Below, piece by piece: positions 12,178 through 24,541 of a DNA stretch of 64,000 nt. The stretch lies in NCBI GenBank assembly GCA_021432635.1, contig MU270068.1:62001-126000 (forward strand), in the 5' to 3' direction. The position numbers and the translations under genes are program-made. How positions within the stretch are numbered: the stretch's first letter is position 1; each line of letters begins with the position of its first letter. The DNA comes from Thozetella sp. PMI_491. Lineage: Eukaryota > Ascomycota > Sordariomycetes > Chaetosphaeriales > Chaetosphaeriaceae. The notes under the pieces are model-generated. The model ran no database searches, had not been told where the DNA came from, and saw only the letters and a program-made list of their open reading frames with translations.

Positions 12178-15100
12178 TCACTCCTTCAAGGGACTGCCCT
12201 TGCCTGGGGTCCACGCCGGCATCGCAAAGCCGCCGCTGCCTAGTGTCTGCCCGCTTGCCGCCGCCGCCTTCCTCGCTGGTGTTGTGGGCGGCTCCATGGG
12301 GATGGGAGGGGTGTCCGTCCGCTGCACGACCTGATCTTCCTTCCGCTGCGGCTTGAAGTTAGTCTCGCGTCCCGCCTTGTAAATGTCCTGGAGCATCGCC
12401 TCCAGGATGCCCGCGTCTTCGAACTCGAGGAATTTGCGGTATAGCTTAAGCGCAGTGCGTGCGTCCTCGATGGAGTCATGCGTCTCGAGCTGGATGTCTT
12501 CCTTAAGCAGGTACCACGCCAGAAAGGCGAGGGAGAGGCGCCGAAGGCGAGACTTGAGGTAGAACAGCTCGATCGTGTCGATCACCTGGGCCTTTGGCAC
12601 CTGGATATTGATGACACGGAAATCCTGCTTCAGGCCGTGCCCCAAGAACTTGCAGCCAAGGTTGAGAAGCACCCAAAGCTTCTTATACGCTATCTTGAGC
12701 GTAACGAGATTATGCGGCGAGGTCCGGGGATCGAGGTCACCTGGCGTGATGCCCGAGTACAGCGTCAGATAGTCGACAATGGGCTCCTTGATGGCGATGT
12801 AGTCATCGATAAATGGCACCCCTTCCATCTCGCCCTGGCCGCGGACTACCGAGACCCGAGCCAACGCATGCGACATCGGTCGGATAGTCTCCCGCTCGCC
12901 GTCCGAGTTCATCTGGATCTCTGGCTGTTTCAGTGACACGAATTCCGTATCAAGCGCGATAATAGTGTCCGGGCCAGGCCTCTCCGTCTGGGGGGTGAGG
13001 ACTTGATACGTTCTCTCCGGTTGTGACGGGGGCGCGAGATCGTTGAACAAAATCGAGGTATCAAGCTTTTCCTTCCACTCCATGTTCGACTTGTTATTCG
13101 CCGCCTTGAGTTGATATATCAAAACTGAGGGCATCTTCCAAGCCGCATTAAAAGTTAGAGCCTCGGCTGTCGAGACTGGCTGTACCGAAAAATCGTTGAA
13201 GAGATGCCATTTGCTCTCGCCAGGTGCGGTGGGCTCAGAATGGGCCACTAATAAGGATCAGTAAAGATGCACGTACCAGGAGTGTTAGCTCGGGCCGTGC
13301 TCACCATTCACCATGGCCACCAGATGCGGGTTCTGGGGCTGGCCACCGCTGTCCACGTTGACCACCATGCCTATGAGCGAGTAGACCGCAATGTTGTGGG
13401 CGCCTCGCTGCAGGTGGAATCGCAAGGCTTCTTCCTCGTAGCAGAAGAATTGGCCGCTATCAACAATAATACCAACCTCCTCTGGCAGCCAGCCAGGTGT
13501 TGCCCAGAATCGACGCTGTTCCGGGCTGGAGACAGCCGCGTTGATGGTCAGCACGGCAGGCGCACTATGCGTCGTCTTGCGCGTCTGCAGTGTCTGGTAC
13601 CGCTGGCATCGGCTGCACCAGCCCTTGGTCGTCGTCTCGCGCTCAACACTCGACATGAGCACCTGCGAAAAGGTGGTTCGCGCCACAGGCATCTTGACGC
13701 GCCCCACCAACTTCTGGGCTGGATACATAAGGTCGATGACATGAGTCGTCCCCGGCCTCGGTGACTCGCTACGGCAGTTCATACACCTGATTGATACGAC
13801 AGCCGGTGTCGCGAGCATCCTGGTAAGCAGCTCCTCTGGCTTTGGCGGCTCCGGAAGACCAAAAAGCTCCTGCTCCAGCGTAGTCGAGGCGGGCAGGATG
13901 CTCCGATAGGCTTCAGTGATGTGCTCCAGGAGATACCGGCTCAGACTTTGGGACATCATGGTGAGAGAGAGTGCTTTATTCTCCTCCTCTTCCAAGAGTC
14001 CCAAGGGACCGGCTACAAGCATAAGTTAGGGTACAACCTCAACTTGGGCTTCTGGTAACAAAACATACCTTGTGGGGAGCTGCTCAGTGCCTTAAACATG
14101 TTCGTTGCCTGGCAGGTGGAGCCTTCGGCCTTCTGAAGCATATCGAACACGTAGCCAAGCTCGCACAATAGACACGGTGACGCAAGACACGCAGTTGCGG
14201 CATGCTGAAGCGCTAGGTTTCGCAGCAGAGGGGTGTAGTGCATGACCTGCAGAAGAGAATTGGCATAAGAGTTCACTATGTGGTTCTCCAAGCCCGCATA
14301 TCGGGTGCTATTGTAATATCTACCCACTCTGATTAGCCACACTCCTTTCGTGATCATCCCCAAGACGAAGAATACTAACCGGAAGTCAAAATCATCGACG
14401 CCGAACTTGCTGTATTTGATCTCGAAATTCCGGTACATGGCTGGGGCTTCCCCCTTTAGGCTCGCTAGGTCGTTGCTTGATAATAATGTTTCGGAGGCCT
14501 GCCGGATCTCGGCGGGCGGGTTGAGACCAGAGGACATAGATTCCCGGGCCTTCTCGCTCAGAAATTTTGGTGCTTTCAAGGCATTTGCGCCTCTATGTCT
14601 GCCGCGAGTGTCCTCGACTTGGTTCCTGAGAAGACCCCTAGTGTTCCGACCGTACCAACCCCACTCCATTTGCTTGAGAGTTGCGAGGAAGGACGGATCC
14701 AGTTGTACCGGAGGCGCTCCGAGATCCGACACAATGTTCGATGGCCAGGAAGACAGCAGAACCTCTCGGTAGAAAGGCATCCCTGCGGTGCTAAAGGGCC
14801 TATTATATACTAGTTAGCAATACAGCCCGAACAGGTATGATGACCAGAGCACTCACGCATCCCAGTCCATCTCTGGTGGCGGTTGGACAGGGTCCGCAAG
14901 TTCAATCGGCTGGGCAAAGTCGGCAAAATGGATCTTAGACGGCGAACCCCAAAGATGGATGTTGCACTCCGAGTCGACCATGGCCAATGCCTCACCGGAA
15001 CCCGCGATCTCGACCATATTTAGGAAGGTGAGGATGTTGGCGTACCGGACATTGCTAGTGTTAGGGTTCATCAGATCGACCACGTGCATCTGTCCTTGCT

Positions 15101-16182
15101 GAGAAACGACAATGCTAGTTGTGAGCATGCGCGGGTGCATGCGCACGTAGGCGGCGAGAGGCGGGAAAGGGATAGGGCTCATGGAGATCATGTTCTTCAG
15201 ATCAAAGACGTTGACGTAAGGGTCTAGCATGTACGTCTGGGCAGCCTGTTGCTTTAGAGAGCCACCGCAGGTGACAATGAAGTCATTCTGGGCGTCCATG
15301 TCGTTAATGTAAGCCACATGGGCCTGCCAGCTCTTGACAACCTTCAGGGTCAAGGGGTCCAGCATGTCAACACTACCTGACTGAGTAGCTGCGCAGATAT
15401 GGCGGCTCTTCTTCATGATAGTGTAGTAGTTCTCGGCTGGCACCTGGCGAGTGATCTCACCCTTGTTGACATCAATGACGAACATAATGTCCTGACACCC
15501 CGCTACGATTATTTCGGAGGTGCCTTTGGAAGTGAAACTCATGCAGCGGAGGTCGGTCATCTTTTCGTGTCTGCAGCAGAGCAAGTAAGCCCACCCAACT
15601 CTTAGAAACGGTCCACACGCTCCCCCATCATCGCACGCACCGGATATCCCACACAGCAGGGCCGCGCCGCAGCGCCAGGTGGACGCTGCGTGGCCCGAGG
15701 ACGATGACTCCTTTATCATGGAAGAGAAACTGCCTGACGGGGCCATCGGTACTTGGATGGGATCGAAACGAGGTGTATCGTTGCATTTCAGTGCCGTAGA
15801 ACGAAGTGACGCGTCCCTGCGGGCAAGTTAGAGCCGGCCATCGACGGGGCATGCATCAGCCAGCTTCCGTCCTACCCTTTCACTTCCCACCCAGAGGAGC
15901 TCATGGCTGGTGTCGAAGGCGACGGTCGAGGCGGGCCGCGGGTAATCGGGCGAGCCCGGCACCGGGAAGGTGATGCGACCGACCTGTCCGGAGCAATTGG
16001 GTCAGCTAGGGCGCTATGGAGGCTTCATGCACTCGGGGAAATCCTCAAAGCGTATCGTGACGATGCTAGATCCATCGCGGGGCAATCCAAGGCAGTGGAC
16101 GCGGTTGCGTCCAGAGATGGCGCGACGATCGCCTTGGATGGGCTTAGACTCGGTCACTCACTTCATCCCAGTCCCCGTCCAT
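12178..16182 (-). CDS. PAN2: PAN2, catalytic subunit of the PAN2-PAN3 deadenylase
   Basis: Poly(A)-specific 3' exonuclease that trims mRNA tails and is recruited by poly(A)-binding protein through PAN3. Eight exons: 16162-16182, 15876-15983, 15641-15816, 14857-15570, 14380-14799, 14069-14319, 13305-14012 and 12178-13247; all phases agree and give 1155 aa. The first exon encodes only MDGDWDE. Residues about 10-340 form the WD40-type domain ([27 protein letters not shown]). A linker and an inactive ubiquitin-hydrolase-like domain (about 480-860) follow. The RNase domain has the DEDDh set: D899 and E901 (ALDTEF), D1008 (HGLKQDF), H1056 and D1061 (HDSIEDA). All catalytic residues are present. Exon 6 could instead start nine bases upstream, at 14328, adding VGR; the chosen acceptor matches the family sequence better. 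Confidence 0.94.
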
Positions 16183-16752
16183 TCTTGGCACCAGGTTGCA
16201 TTCTCCTCGCGGGAGAATCAAATCGCTTGTGAGTCCCCAATCTTGAAAAATGGTTGGTGTTTCGGGGAGCAATTCTCAGCCTTGCGAATTGCCGCGTCAA
16301 GCCCGCGCTTAGGGCCCACTACGATCACAGCAGTTTATGTGGGGGTACATGTACTCTCCTCCTTCCGCACGACCATCACTCCTAATCACCTCCCATTCTT
16401 CAACATCAGCCAACAATTACTTCGGAAGGGTAGGACCAGGGGAGGCATAGCCGATCTATCACAGACTCGATTGCGTTATTTTCCCTCCGGTTTGCAATTG
16501 CAGTACTACCGGAGGTATCAAAGCTAACAAAAATTTCCCTCTCTCCTGTCCTGTGGCGACGGAGCACAAACTACCCTATGCATACGTGTGCAACTCAACG
16601 CCAGACGAACCTGAGCAACCCACTCCGAGATTTGGCGGGTGCTCTATCATAATTCACAGACACACACACACACACACACGCACACAAAAAAAAATTATGC
16701 GCTCCGTAGCATAGCATGCCACTCGTCGCGCATCAACAGCGCTTCATATACA
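16183..16752. other. Intergenic: PAN2 upstream region and carrier 3' region
   Basis: Contains a promoter-like stretch for PAN2 and the 3' end of the carrier gene. The only distinct feature is the CA repeat near 16659-16686, listed separately. Confidence 0.45.
16659..16686. repeat. CA dinucleotide microsatellite
   Basis: About 13 CA units with one G interruption, followed by an A-run. Lies between PAN2 and the 3' end of the carrier gene. Confidence 0.9.
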
Positions 16753-17893
16753 TTATTTGGTGAGCCATCCAAGGTAGTCAGCCACGATCAAAGTGACCAT
16801 GCTATATAACGGTTAGCTCGGATATTCGAAGACATAAACGAGGTGAGTACTATGGATCGGGAGCGAGGGCCAGAAGCCCGAAACCGGACAGCGAAAGATG
16901 ACATCACTGAAATTCAAGAGGGGGGGGAATCACTCACGCATGAGGTGCAATGCGCACGTAGTACGTGCCGAACCCGCGGTAGAACCGCGTCAGGCCCTCC
17001 CGGCGCGCAACCTTGGCGAAGCAGTCAACCATACCACTGTACGGGACCTTGCCGTCCGGTCCCTTCTGCTGCTTCTGCAGACGTGTCTTGACGAAGTCGA
17101 AGGGCAGGCTGAAGAAGCTGGCGAAGAATCCGGCCACGGCGCTGGCCGTCAGGGTCTGCGTGTTGGCGGACCAGTTGGTGTTGGCTTTGAGCTGGGCCTT
17201 GGCCTCGCTGAAGAAGGCGAGCTGGCCGAAGTTGAGGGCCATAGCACGCACGACCGTAGGCGCAGCGCCGGCCCAGAGGGCTGCGACGCCCTCGCCCCGC
17301 GCGATGCTGCCTAGGGCGTCGATCACCGACTTGTAGTTCTTGCGCTCTGCTAGGGGCTTGAGTCCGTCGCTCTGCATGCGAATCAAGGCCAAGTCAGCTG
17401 GGTTGCCGATCATGGCAGCTAGACCGCCAGCAGTGAGGCCGGCCGTAGCGCGCTCCTTGAAGCCGACGGTCTGGCCGTTGGCCTTTGCGCGCGCCGACAG
17501 TGTGCCCATCAGGGTATCGAAGATCCCGATGCGGGCGGTGGTGTACACGGCCTGGCGGAGAAGACCGGCCGACAGGCCCGTGTAAAGGTCGAGGGCCTTG
17601 CCGCTGGCGAGGATCTCGCGGGTCACGGAGAGAGGGGTGGGCTTCGGCCCGGCAGCCGAACCCTCGCCGGCCAGCTGGATGCGGACCTTGATCATATCCA
17701 CGGGTTGGATGACGGTGGTGGCAACCATGCCGCTGATGCCTCCATTGATAAAGGGGAAGGCGGCGCGCATGAAAGGGGAGTGGATGAAGTCTTGAGCCAC
17801 GGCGACCTCGCCGTGCGGCCCCTTGGCTGGGTTCATCACTTCAGATGTCCGACTTCGCACTGCTTCGGCAGCTTGCTTGATTGTATTGGACAT
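16753..17893 (-). CDS. Mitochondrial carrier, 2-oxoglutarate/malate (dicarboxylate) type
   Basis: Inner-membrane exchanger of the SLC25 family. Two exons, 16938-17893 and 16753-16801, give 334 aa. The three carrier repeats show the signatures QPVDMIKVRIQL, NPADLALIRMQ and LPFDFVKTRLQ, each the PxD/ExxK/R type motif ending a first helix of a repeat. NPADLALIRMQSDG closely resembles the oxoglutarate carrier subfamily. The last 16 codons, including the stop, sit on a short second exon (MVTLIVADYLGWLTK), found because the first frame ends at a GTGAGT donor immediately after HA. The start is ATG at 17891-17893 (MSNTIKQAAEAV); an in-frame GTG further out is not used. Known: family transports dicarboxylates; inferred: exact substrates. 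Confidence 0.9.
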
Positions 17894-20800
17894 GGTGATG
17901 GGCACAGGGCAGGCAGGCGAGCCTCGCAGGCTACACTCACAAGAGGTAGAGCCGCAAGGGGGTCTTTATATGCTCTGCTTCAGGCGGCAGGAGACGGTGC
18001 GAGACCCAGCGAGTCTGCAGCGGCCACGGCCACACGTTAGCAAAGAATTCATGTCATAACGCATAGAGTGCCCGATAGGCCAGCTGCTGCTCGGGCCTGA
18101 GACCGGCAACATCAACACAAGCAGCGTTGCGCATAGCTCTCTCCGCGCTCCACTCTCCAGCCAAGCTTGCCAGGGTCAGCAGCATTTCGCACGACGGAAC
18201 TGGTCAAGCGCCAATGGCGCCTCCCACAGCCGAGGTCGCGGCCGAGCCGTACCTGCGGCTCCGATCGGCTGAAGCTTCCATGACGACCTCCCATGGCTGG
18301 TAACCGGAATGGTGAGGGACGGGATCCAGGCGCCCGCGCGAACCCCCTCCCCCTGCGAGTTCGGGAGGGTCGGGAAAGATAGGAGCGGGAGAGTGGCGGC
18401 GGCCGGGACTCGCTTCCCAAGTGGAGCTCATCGTAGTGGAGCTGATGATAGTGGGGCTTCTTGGTCTGCTCCCGGCCCCGCCAAGCTCAAGCCCGAGCAA
18501 GGACAAGCGTGTGCATGCAGTGGTAAACTTACTGACGAGACCCAGGCCTTTGGATCAAGCGCGAGGGATACGGGGTCGAGACGGAGGATCGAACGACGAT
18601 GATATTTTCGATTGGGGAAAAAAAGGTTCCCGCCACAGGGCGCCGGCGCTCGATGTTTATTCTCTCGACGTTATTTTTGGCCCGAACTCGAGGTCGCGTG
18701 TGCTCAATTGAGACAGGAAGCGGGAAGTGGGAAGCGGGGTCGTGCGCAGCAGAGGTGTAAGTGAGAAGAAGGACAGGAGAAAGGGGACAGGGAAAGTTAA
18801 AAGGGAGAAAGATGGACAGCGCAGCAAAGAGAATCAAGAGGCCGGAGAGAAAAGCCTCTTGAGGACTCCTACTTCAACTACCCTGGAGATGGCGGGGAAA
18901 GAGATGGACGGAGAGCGAGGAGCAGGTTGGTTGGGGGGAGGGTAGGTTTAAAGGGGAGATCAGAGTTGGGACCAAAGCTCGTTGGAGGGGTGGTCACAGG
19001 TACGGGCAGGCGCACTCGCTGCACTGGTCGGAGAATGCCCTCTTCTCCAATAAATGGAGAATCGCTCTCCGATGGCGTTTTCCTCGCTCACCTGCCGGGC
19101 ATTCATACCTGATGTACAAGATGCGGTACGGGCGTCCCCCCGTGCAACACACCTCAGGGCCTGCTCACAGTGCAGGGGGAGCTCGTCAGGCAAGGACGGC
19201 GGCAAGTGGCAACACAACCAATCCCTCGGCCACATATCTTAGCCCCGAGACGCAGGAATGCTCTGAAGCTCGAGAAAGAAGGGAAAAAAAAAAAGAAATC
19301 GAAAGACAGCAAGGAAAAGAAGCAGGAAGCAAAATCCAAGTGAGCGCAATTTCCTCCCCCCGTGCATTGACGAAGCCGGTGCCAGTTTCTTCAGACCGAG
19401 GCTGCTCACCTGCGCGACTACGCTCCGCTAGTCGTTTAGTGCTGTGAATCCGTCACCAGGAAGCCCATCGCCCATCTCAACCCCCCGTGCGGGGTCAGTT
19501 GTTTCGCTCTGGCTCGATGCGCTGGCTCCCCGGCATCAATCTGGTCAATCTGGCGCGCCTTCTGTCTCTCTTGCTTCCAACCCCCCCCCCTCTCCTCATT
19601 CCTCCAGGGGCAGGCACAGGAGAGGAGGGGGTTGTCATTTGACATAGCCGTCCTTGCCGTGGCTCGCAGCACAGGCGAGCAGGAAGGAGGGCAGGCAGAA
19701 GGGCTCGGCCAGTGAGCTCTCGCGGCCGCCCTTCTCGCATTGCAGCTGCCCTCCCATGACAACGGCCGGGCGAATAGGTAGTCGATCCCCCTCCCTGTGC
19801 TCTCTCTTGGCTCCCCCCGACAGGTCCTGCCACAGAGCTGCGGCAGCTCGCAACCCTCCACGGCCGCCAATCATGCCCACCCAATTGAGGTGACCGGGGA
19901 AACACCGCATGTGCCTCCCAAACGCCCTCGATCGGCGGCTAAGATGAGGCTCGCTAGATCTAGGAACGGCGTGGGAAAGGCCTACATCTCTCTATCTCTC
20001 CGGTCGACGACGCTTCGTGCTCTTCCCTTTTTTAGTCTGATCTCCCAACTTATACGCGACTCAGTCCCGACCCGCCCGAGTCCCTTATGCTACATTGACA
20101 TGCACCCTCCCGTGGCCAAAATGCGGGGTAATGCAGCTCGCTCGAGAAGCTAGGCCGGGACTTTTAAACCGGCTCCTCGAGCCCAGACCACCCTCCCCCC
20201 GACAGCACAACTGGCCGACGAAAGGGAGGGGGGGGGGCATGTAGCTGCTGCTCCTTTTGGTTTCATGGAATGGTCCATGGGAAATGCCTCTGCAAAGAAC
20301 TACACCATGTTGCTGATTTTTCTCGAAGACGTAAGCCCGGCCTGGGAGGCCGGTTTCAGAACGCAATCAGCGGGCGAGTGACGTCAAGAGAGCTTAGCGA
20401 CGATACTAAAGGAAAGCGGGTCTGCTGGCCTGCATCCCAGGAATAGGCCAGCGCCTTTTAACCCCATGCCCCAGCACATCGCAACAGCAGCATTGACCCA
20501 AGTGGTCTCGCTAAGTGCGCGCCCCTCCTCCCTCCCCTCCCAGCCCTTTTCCTCCAGCGGCCGAGTCACGTGTGGAACAGGCTGTCTCGGAGCTAGGTAT
20601 GCTCTGGATTCGCTAAGACGCCCTTGTTATTTGCACAAGCCCAACATAGACCAAGCCAGCGAAAGATATCTGCCAAGTTACCTATATCGCAATCTTTTTG
20701 ACGAAACCAACCTCGCGTTACTCGCCCGCACCCCCAACCCCACTCCCTCTCGCTACCCCAAGGTGCTGAACACAGCAGTAGCCGATGACGCAGGCGTGGC

Positions 20801-22547
20801 TGTATGGTACTCGGATAGCTATAAACAACAAATATTGGCAGGCCTGGCTTGTAGTCTCTCGGAACCCCCGTTTCGCCTGAGTGCTTCCCACTGATGTGAG
20901 ACTGGAAGTACTTACCGTGCAAGGTAGGTATCAGATGGGTCCCCTGCTGCCGCCACGACCACCATCGTTCGCATAATTCGTTGCCCCCCGCGGCTATCTA
21001 AGCTTCCTTAGGGGCAAGGGGGCGTATGATACCATGTCTCACGCACAGAGATAGCCTGGCTTTGACTCGTCCGCGTAATGGGTAGGCAGATATCGAGTAT
21101 CTGTAGCCTGAAACCCAGCGGGGCCTTCTAACCCCCACGTAGATTATGTGGCTCCTGTGCTTGTTGGGCCACTTCAACAAGACCCCGTCTCACCACAGTG
21201 TCTCCAATTTGGATAGCTGCCGCCTCAGCGCCCATCAACAGAGCTAGAAGTTTATGGTCCACCCAAAGGCCCACGAGGCGAAGCCTTCCACGGCTCCTGA
21301 CCGACACCAACGGCGAGATGATTTGTCGGCTCCGCTGCAGTGTCCCAAGCCGGGCCGCGCATGACAGCGTGTGGACATGTCAAACCAAGTGTTGAAGGTA
21401 TGCCTGTCCTTGGTGCGGCCCGCCCTTCTGGTCCCAAAAGGCTGCATAGGCCAGCACTGGGGTGGTACTGGGGTCCTCCCCTGCCACAAACGTGAACTTG
21501 CCCAACTCTTTGAGGAGTCTTGGGGTTTGGTGGCTGCCCGGCTAGCCGATCCCTCAGGCGGCGGCCGAACTTGATGAGCCCGACGACTGTGTCGAGTGAA
21601 TCCGATATGGTTACCTATCGATAGGTTGTCTAAGTGCTTCGCCGCTCTTGAGCCTAAGCTACCCGAACACTAGCACACCTTGAGCCCCCAGCAAACTTTA
21701 TACCTCGGTAAATTGTTGGGCGAAGCCCTTCAGCCGCTAGCGGAGCCGTGCATGGCAGTCAACACAACAGGCCGCCTACTGCATCTCAGAACCTCCGAGC
21801 TCCGATCTTCGGCCAAGCTTCCGGAGCAAAGAAAAACTGCTGCAAGGTAAATCAAAAGTCCGCATTATCCTGAGGCTAGCATTTTTGGTCCCTGGCTTCG
21901 GTTTAGGGAAGTCCGGGCCCAGGGGTAATCAAAGTCCGGAACAGGGTTGAGGCCGGGCTAGGAGAAATCAAAGGCCGCAGCTAAGGCGACCGTATCACCC
22001 CCACGTCCTTCAATTCTAGCATTCCACTACGGAGTAGTTAGTGTCTTATGGGGAAAAAAAAAAAAAAGATTCGGGGCCCTTACCCACGCTGCCCAGCTCC
22101 CTGACGTCCAGCTTGGACCACTAGCAGCTTGGGAATTTGCATTGTGGTACCCAAGCTAGCCATTGGGCAGACTCGCGGGCTTGTGGCTGCTTCGAGGAGT
22201 TAGTGGTCCACTCGCGACAGGGGCGGGGAGAACACGGAAGAGTCCGGCATGCCTTCCGGCGACTAGACTGCTCCCCTCCGGATACACCAAATCCGGCCGG
22301 GACTCTTGGAATGGCAGTATATCAAATCCGAGGCCCGAAGGAATCCGAACGAGGCGTCGGAATATGAATGTCCGTGCAACCCGGCCCAGGCGATTCCAAG
22401 ATTCAAAGCTACTCCGTACGCTGGGTATGTCTACATGCCAAGCTACCCGCCTTCTTCCGTACCCCTATATCTCCCTGTTGTGCCGCCAAAAAATACTCTC
22501 TAGAGACCCTAGCCCTGACAATCTACCAAACCTGAGGCGAGTCCCGT
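17894..22547. other. Gene-poor 4.6-kb region
   Basis: Many open frames on both strands are short, overlap, mostly start at non-ATG codons and show no domain. Composition is patchy, with purine-rich tracts (18730-18960, 19260-19330), a T/C-rich stretch around 20000 and A-runs near 22050. It may contain an untranslated RNA, long leaders or decayed DNA, but I see no definite gene. Confidence 0.4.
21851..22330. repeat. Dispersed short motif related to ATCAAAGTCCG
   Basis: Four similar copies on the plus strand: 21851-21863, 21928-21940, 21967-21979 and 22321-22330 (shorter). The core is ATCAAA followed by a GTCCG/GGCCG-like sequence. Could be chance, protein-binding sites or remains of a tandem repeat. 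Confidence 0.35.
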
Positions 22548-23640
22548 CTAGTATCCGTAGCCGGGGAAGGTGCCGAGCCTCCCACCATCGACCAGAATGG
22601 TATTTCCGTTTAGATAGGCTCCGGCTCGTGAGGCGAGGTACAGGATCTGGCCTGCCATGTCCTTCTCGTCCCCCATCCTCCCGAGCGGTACCATCTTAGT
22701 GTCCACCGGGATGACGTCGCTTCCCGAGGCGAGAGAGCCCCCGGCTCTTTCCACAATCGGCGCCGACATCTCACTCGGAAACACTGCCGAGGTTATCAGT
22801 ATGCAGACATACCCACCGCTGGCGGTCCGTATGGAGGAACCTTAGACTCACATCCAGGACAGAGGCAGTTCGCCCTGCGGACCCATACTGTCAGCATGCA
22901 TTAAACAACGCGCGCGCCTGCGGGGCCTCACCTAATGTTCCAAGTCGGCAGCACCGTGCTCAGCTGCTTCGCAATATGTGTTGCAGCAGCCTTACTTGCG
23001 CCGTACGCATAACCGCCTGGGCTCGTCTTGTTGAAGGTCGCCACGCTGCTCACCACGACGACCTGGCTGCTCTGCTCCACGTTGCCCCGCTTGTTCCCGT
23101 TATCTAGTAGCTTCAGGAACGCCATGGCCGTGTACCACACGCTAGTAGCGTTGACCTTGAACGTGCTGGTGAACTCATCGCACTCCTGCGCCAGCTGCCG
23201 GTCGCGCCACTCGTCGAGCGTCGTGTCAGGGCCGGGCGGCGGCACCTGCGGCCCGCCCACGCCGGCGTTGGCGACCACCAGGTTGAGGTAGCCTGCATCC
23301 GTCTCGATGACCGAGGCAATGCTCTCGAGGCTGATCTTAGACGTCACATCGCAGTAGAGCGGTGACACGACAGTTGGATGACCGATGCTAGCCGCCGCGG
23401 CCTGGAGGACATCCAAGCGCCGCCCAAGGATGTAAACGCGATGAGCACCCGCCTCGGCGAGGGCCTTTGCGATCATAAGCCCAATTCCTGGAACATGTGT
23501 CAGCCAGCAAGGTTCTTAGAGAGGGCTCACGCGCCAGTCTCATGTAGCAATATAGGATGCCTGCCTGTGCCTCCTCCAGTCACCAGCGCCACAAGGCCTT
23601 TGACGTGGAAGAGGTTGCCAGGGTCGATCGGGCTGGCCAT
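22548..23640 (-). CDS. Short-chain dehydrogenase/reductase (classical SDR)
   Basis: NAD(P)-dependent oxidoreductase, similar in layout to fungal RhlG/3-oxoacyl-reductase-like SDRs; substrate unknown. Four exons, 23565-23640, 22932-23487, 22852-22874 and 22548-22783, give 296 aa. The cofactor motif TGGGTGIG spans the first intron (residues about 19-28). NAG is at 99-101 (VVANAGVGG), the active-site Ser in VVSSVATF (172/173), and Y187-G-A-S-K191 is the catalytic pair. The C-terminal part (LYLASRAGAYLNGNTILVDGG) is typical of the family. Two oddities: the first intron has a GC donor (GCAGGC), and exon three is only 23 bases (encoding ANCLCPG plus split codons). With these joins every phase closes and the conserved CPG motif is restored. 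The flanks are gene-poor. Confidence 0.85.
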
Positions 23641-24193
23641 GTTGGGAACGGAGCTGCAGAGTCCTCTGCCTTTGCCAAGTCTAGCATGGGGGGTCTCGTT
23701 AGCTACTAGGAAGATATTGCCAAAGGTCAACCAGGTCGGGTGATACACATACTGGCAATCTTCAGTACGAGCGGTGAGTTGAGCGTGCCCTAACGGAAGC
23801 TGAGGGACGGGAACAATGCTGCCCGGGTAAATAGGAGTGAGATCTTTTGCCGTGCAATGAAGCACAGGGAGACTCGGCAGCCTCGTAACAATGCGGCTGG
23901 ACTGGCCAGTTTGATTTCTAAGGAGCGGTGGATGTCTGAGAGCGAGTCCGACCGAGCCAACCCCCGCCCGTGGCCGGCCACGGAGCAATACCCCACTTGC
24001 GCTTCGGTCCGTGAGTTCACTCGGGAAGCGTGCTCGTCTCATCTTCACCACCAGGTGCGTGCGACTATCTTATACGTCTTATACCGGAATGCGATTGCTC
24101 AAAACTGCTCGAATCTTTTCTGCTTGCTATCACTGTCAGCCTAGAGGTATTCCTAGCTTTTCCGCCGTTCTTGAGCATCTGACTAACTTATAG
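23641..24193. other. Intergenic: SDR upstream region
   Basis: About 550 bases between the SDR start and the transposon target-site duplication. Probably the SDR promoter; no other gene recognised. Confidence 0.45.
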
Positions 24194-24202
24194 GAGACCT
24201 AA
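24194..24202. repeat. Left target-site duplication (GAGACCTAA)
   Basis: Nine bases identical to 27792-27800, immediately outside the left inverted repeat. Confidence 0.9.
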
Positions 24203-24541
24203 GGGGTGGCATACGTTCGCGCCCCGCGCGAATCTAAGATTTTAGGGGGGCGCGAATATTACCTAAGCACAACCCTAACCCTGGCCACCCCATATGGGGG
24301 GGGGGGGGGGGGGCGGCAACGACCATATCTAAGATCGTATGCCCTTATATTTTAAAAAATAAAGCGGCCAGCTGGCGCAGTGGATATGTGGTTATAAATA
24401 TAGTAAATATCAACTAGTAAAAAGCGTAGTAAAAGCAGTAAAAGTAAAAAAAAAAAAAAGTAAAAAAAAACAGCCAGCATGCCAGTTGAACTCCTCCCTG
24501 CCACCCCCCCACAAACCACACTAGTAATATCCACTATATCT
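24203..24541 (+). repeat. Left terminal inverted repeat
   Basis: Matches the reverse complement of 27453-27791 over 339 bases, with differences only around the G-run. The first 190 bases (to 24392) correspond to the true shared ends as judged from the inner right copy at 27346-27442. The last part contains the ATG at 24479 of the transposase frame. Includes a G-run of about 19 and the telomere-like AACCCTAACCCT at 24271-24282. Confidence 0.9.

Noticed and set aside
17894-17905. Carrier start at 17905
   Set aside because: The codon is GTG; ATG at 17891-17893 gives the proper N-terminus.
20466-20894. 142-aa ORF in the gene-poor region
   Set aside because: No domain, low-complexity Ser/Pro content, no homologue recalled and overlapping frames on the other strand.
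24271-24282. Telomere or internal telomeric array
   Set aside because: Only two units, mirrored in both inverted repeats; part of the transposon end.
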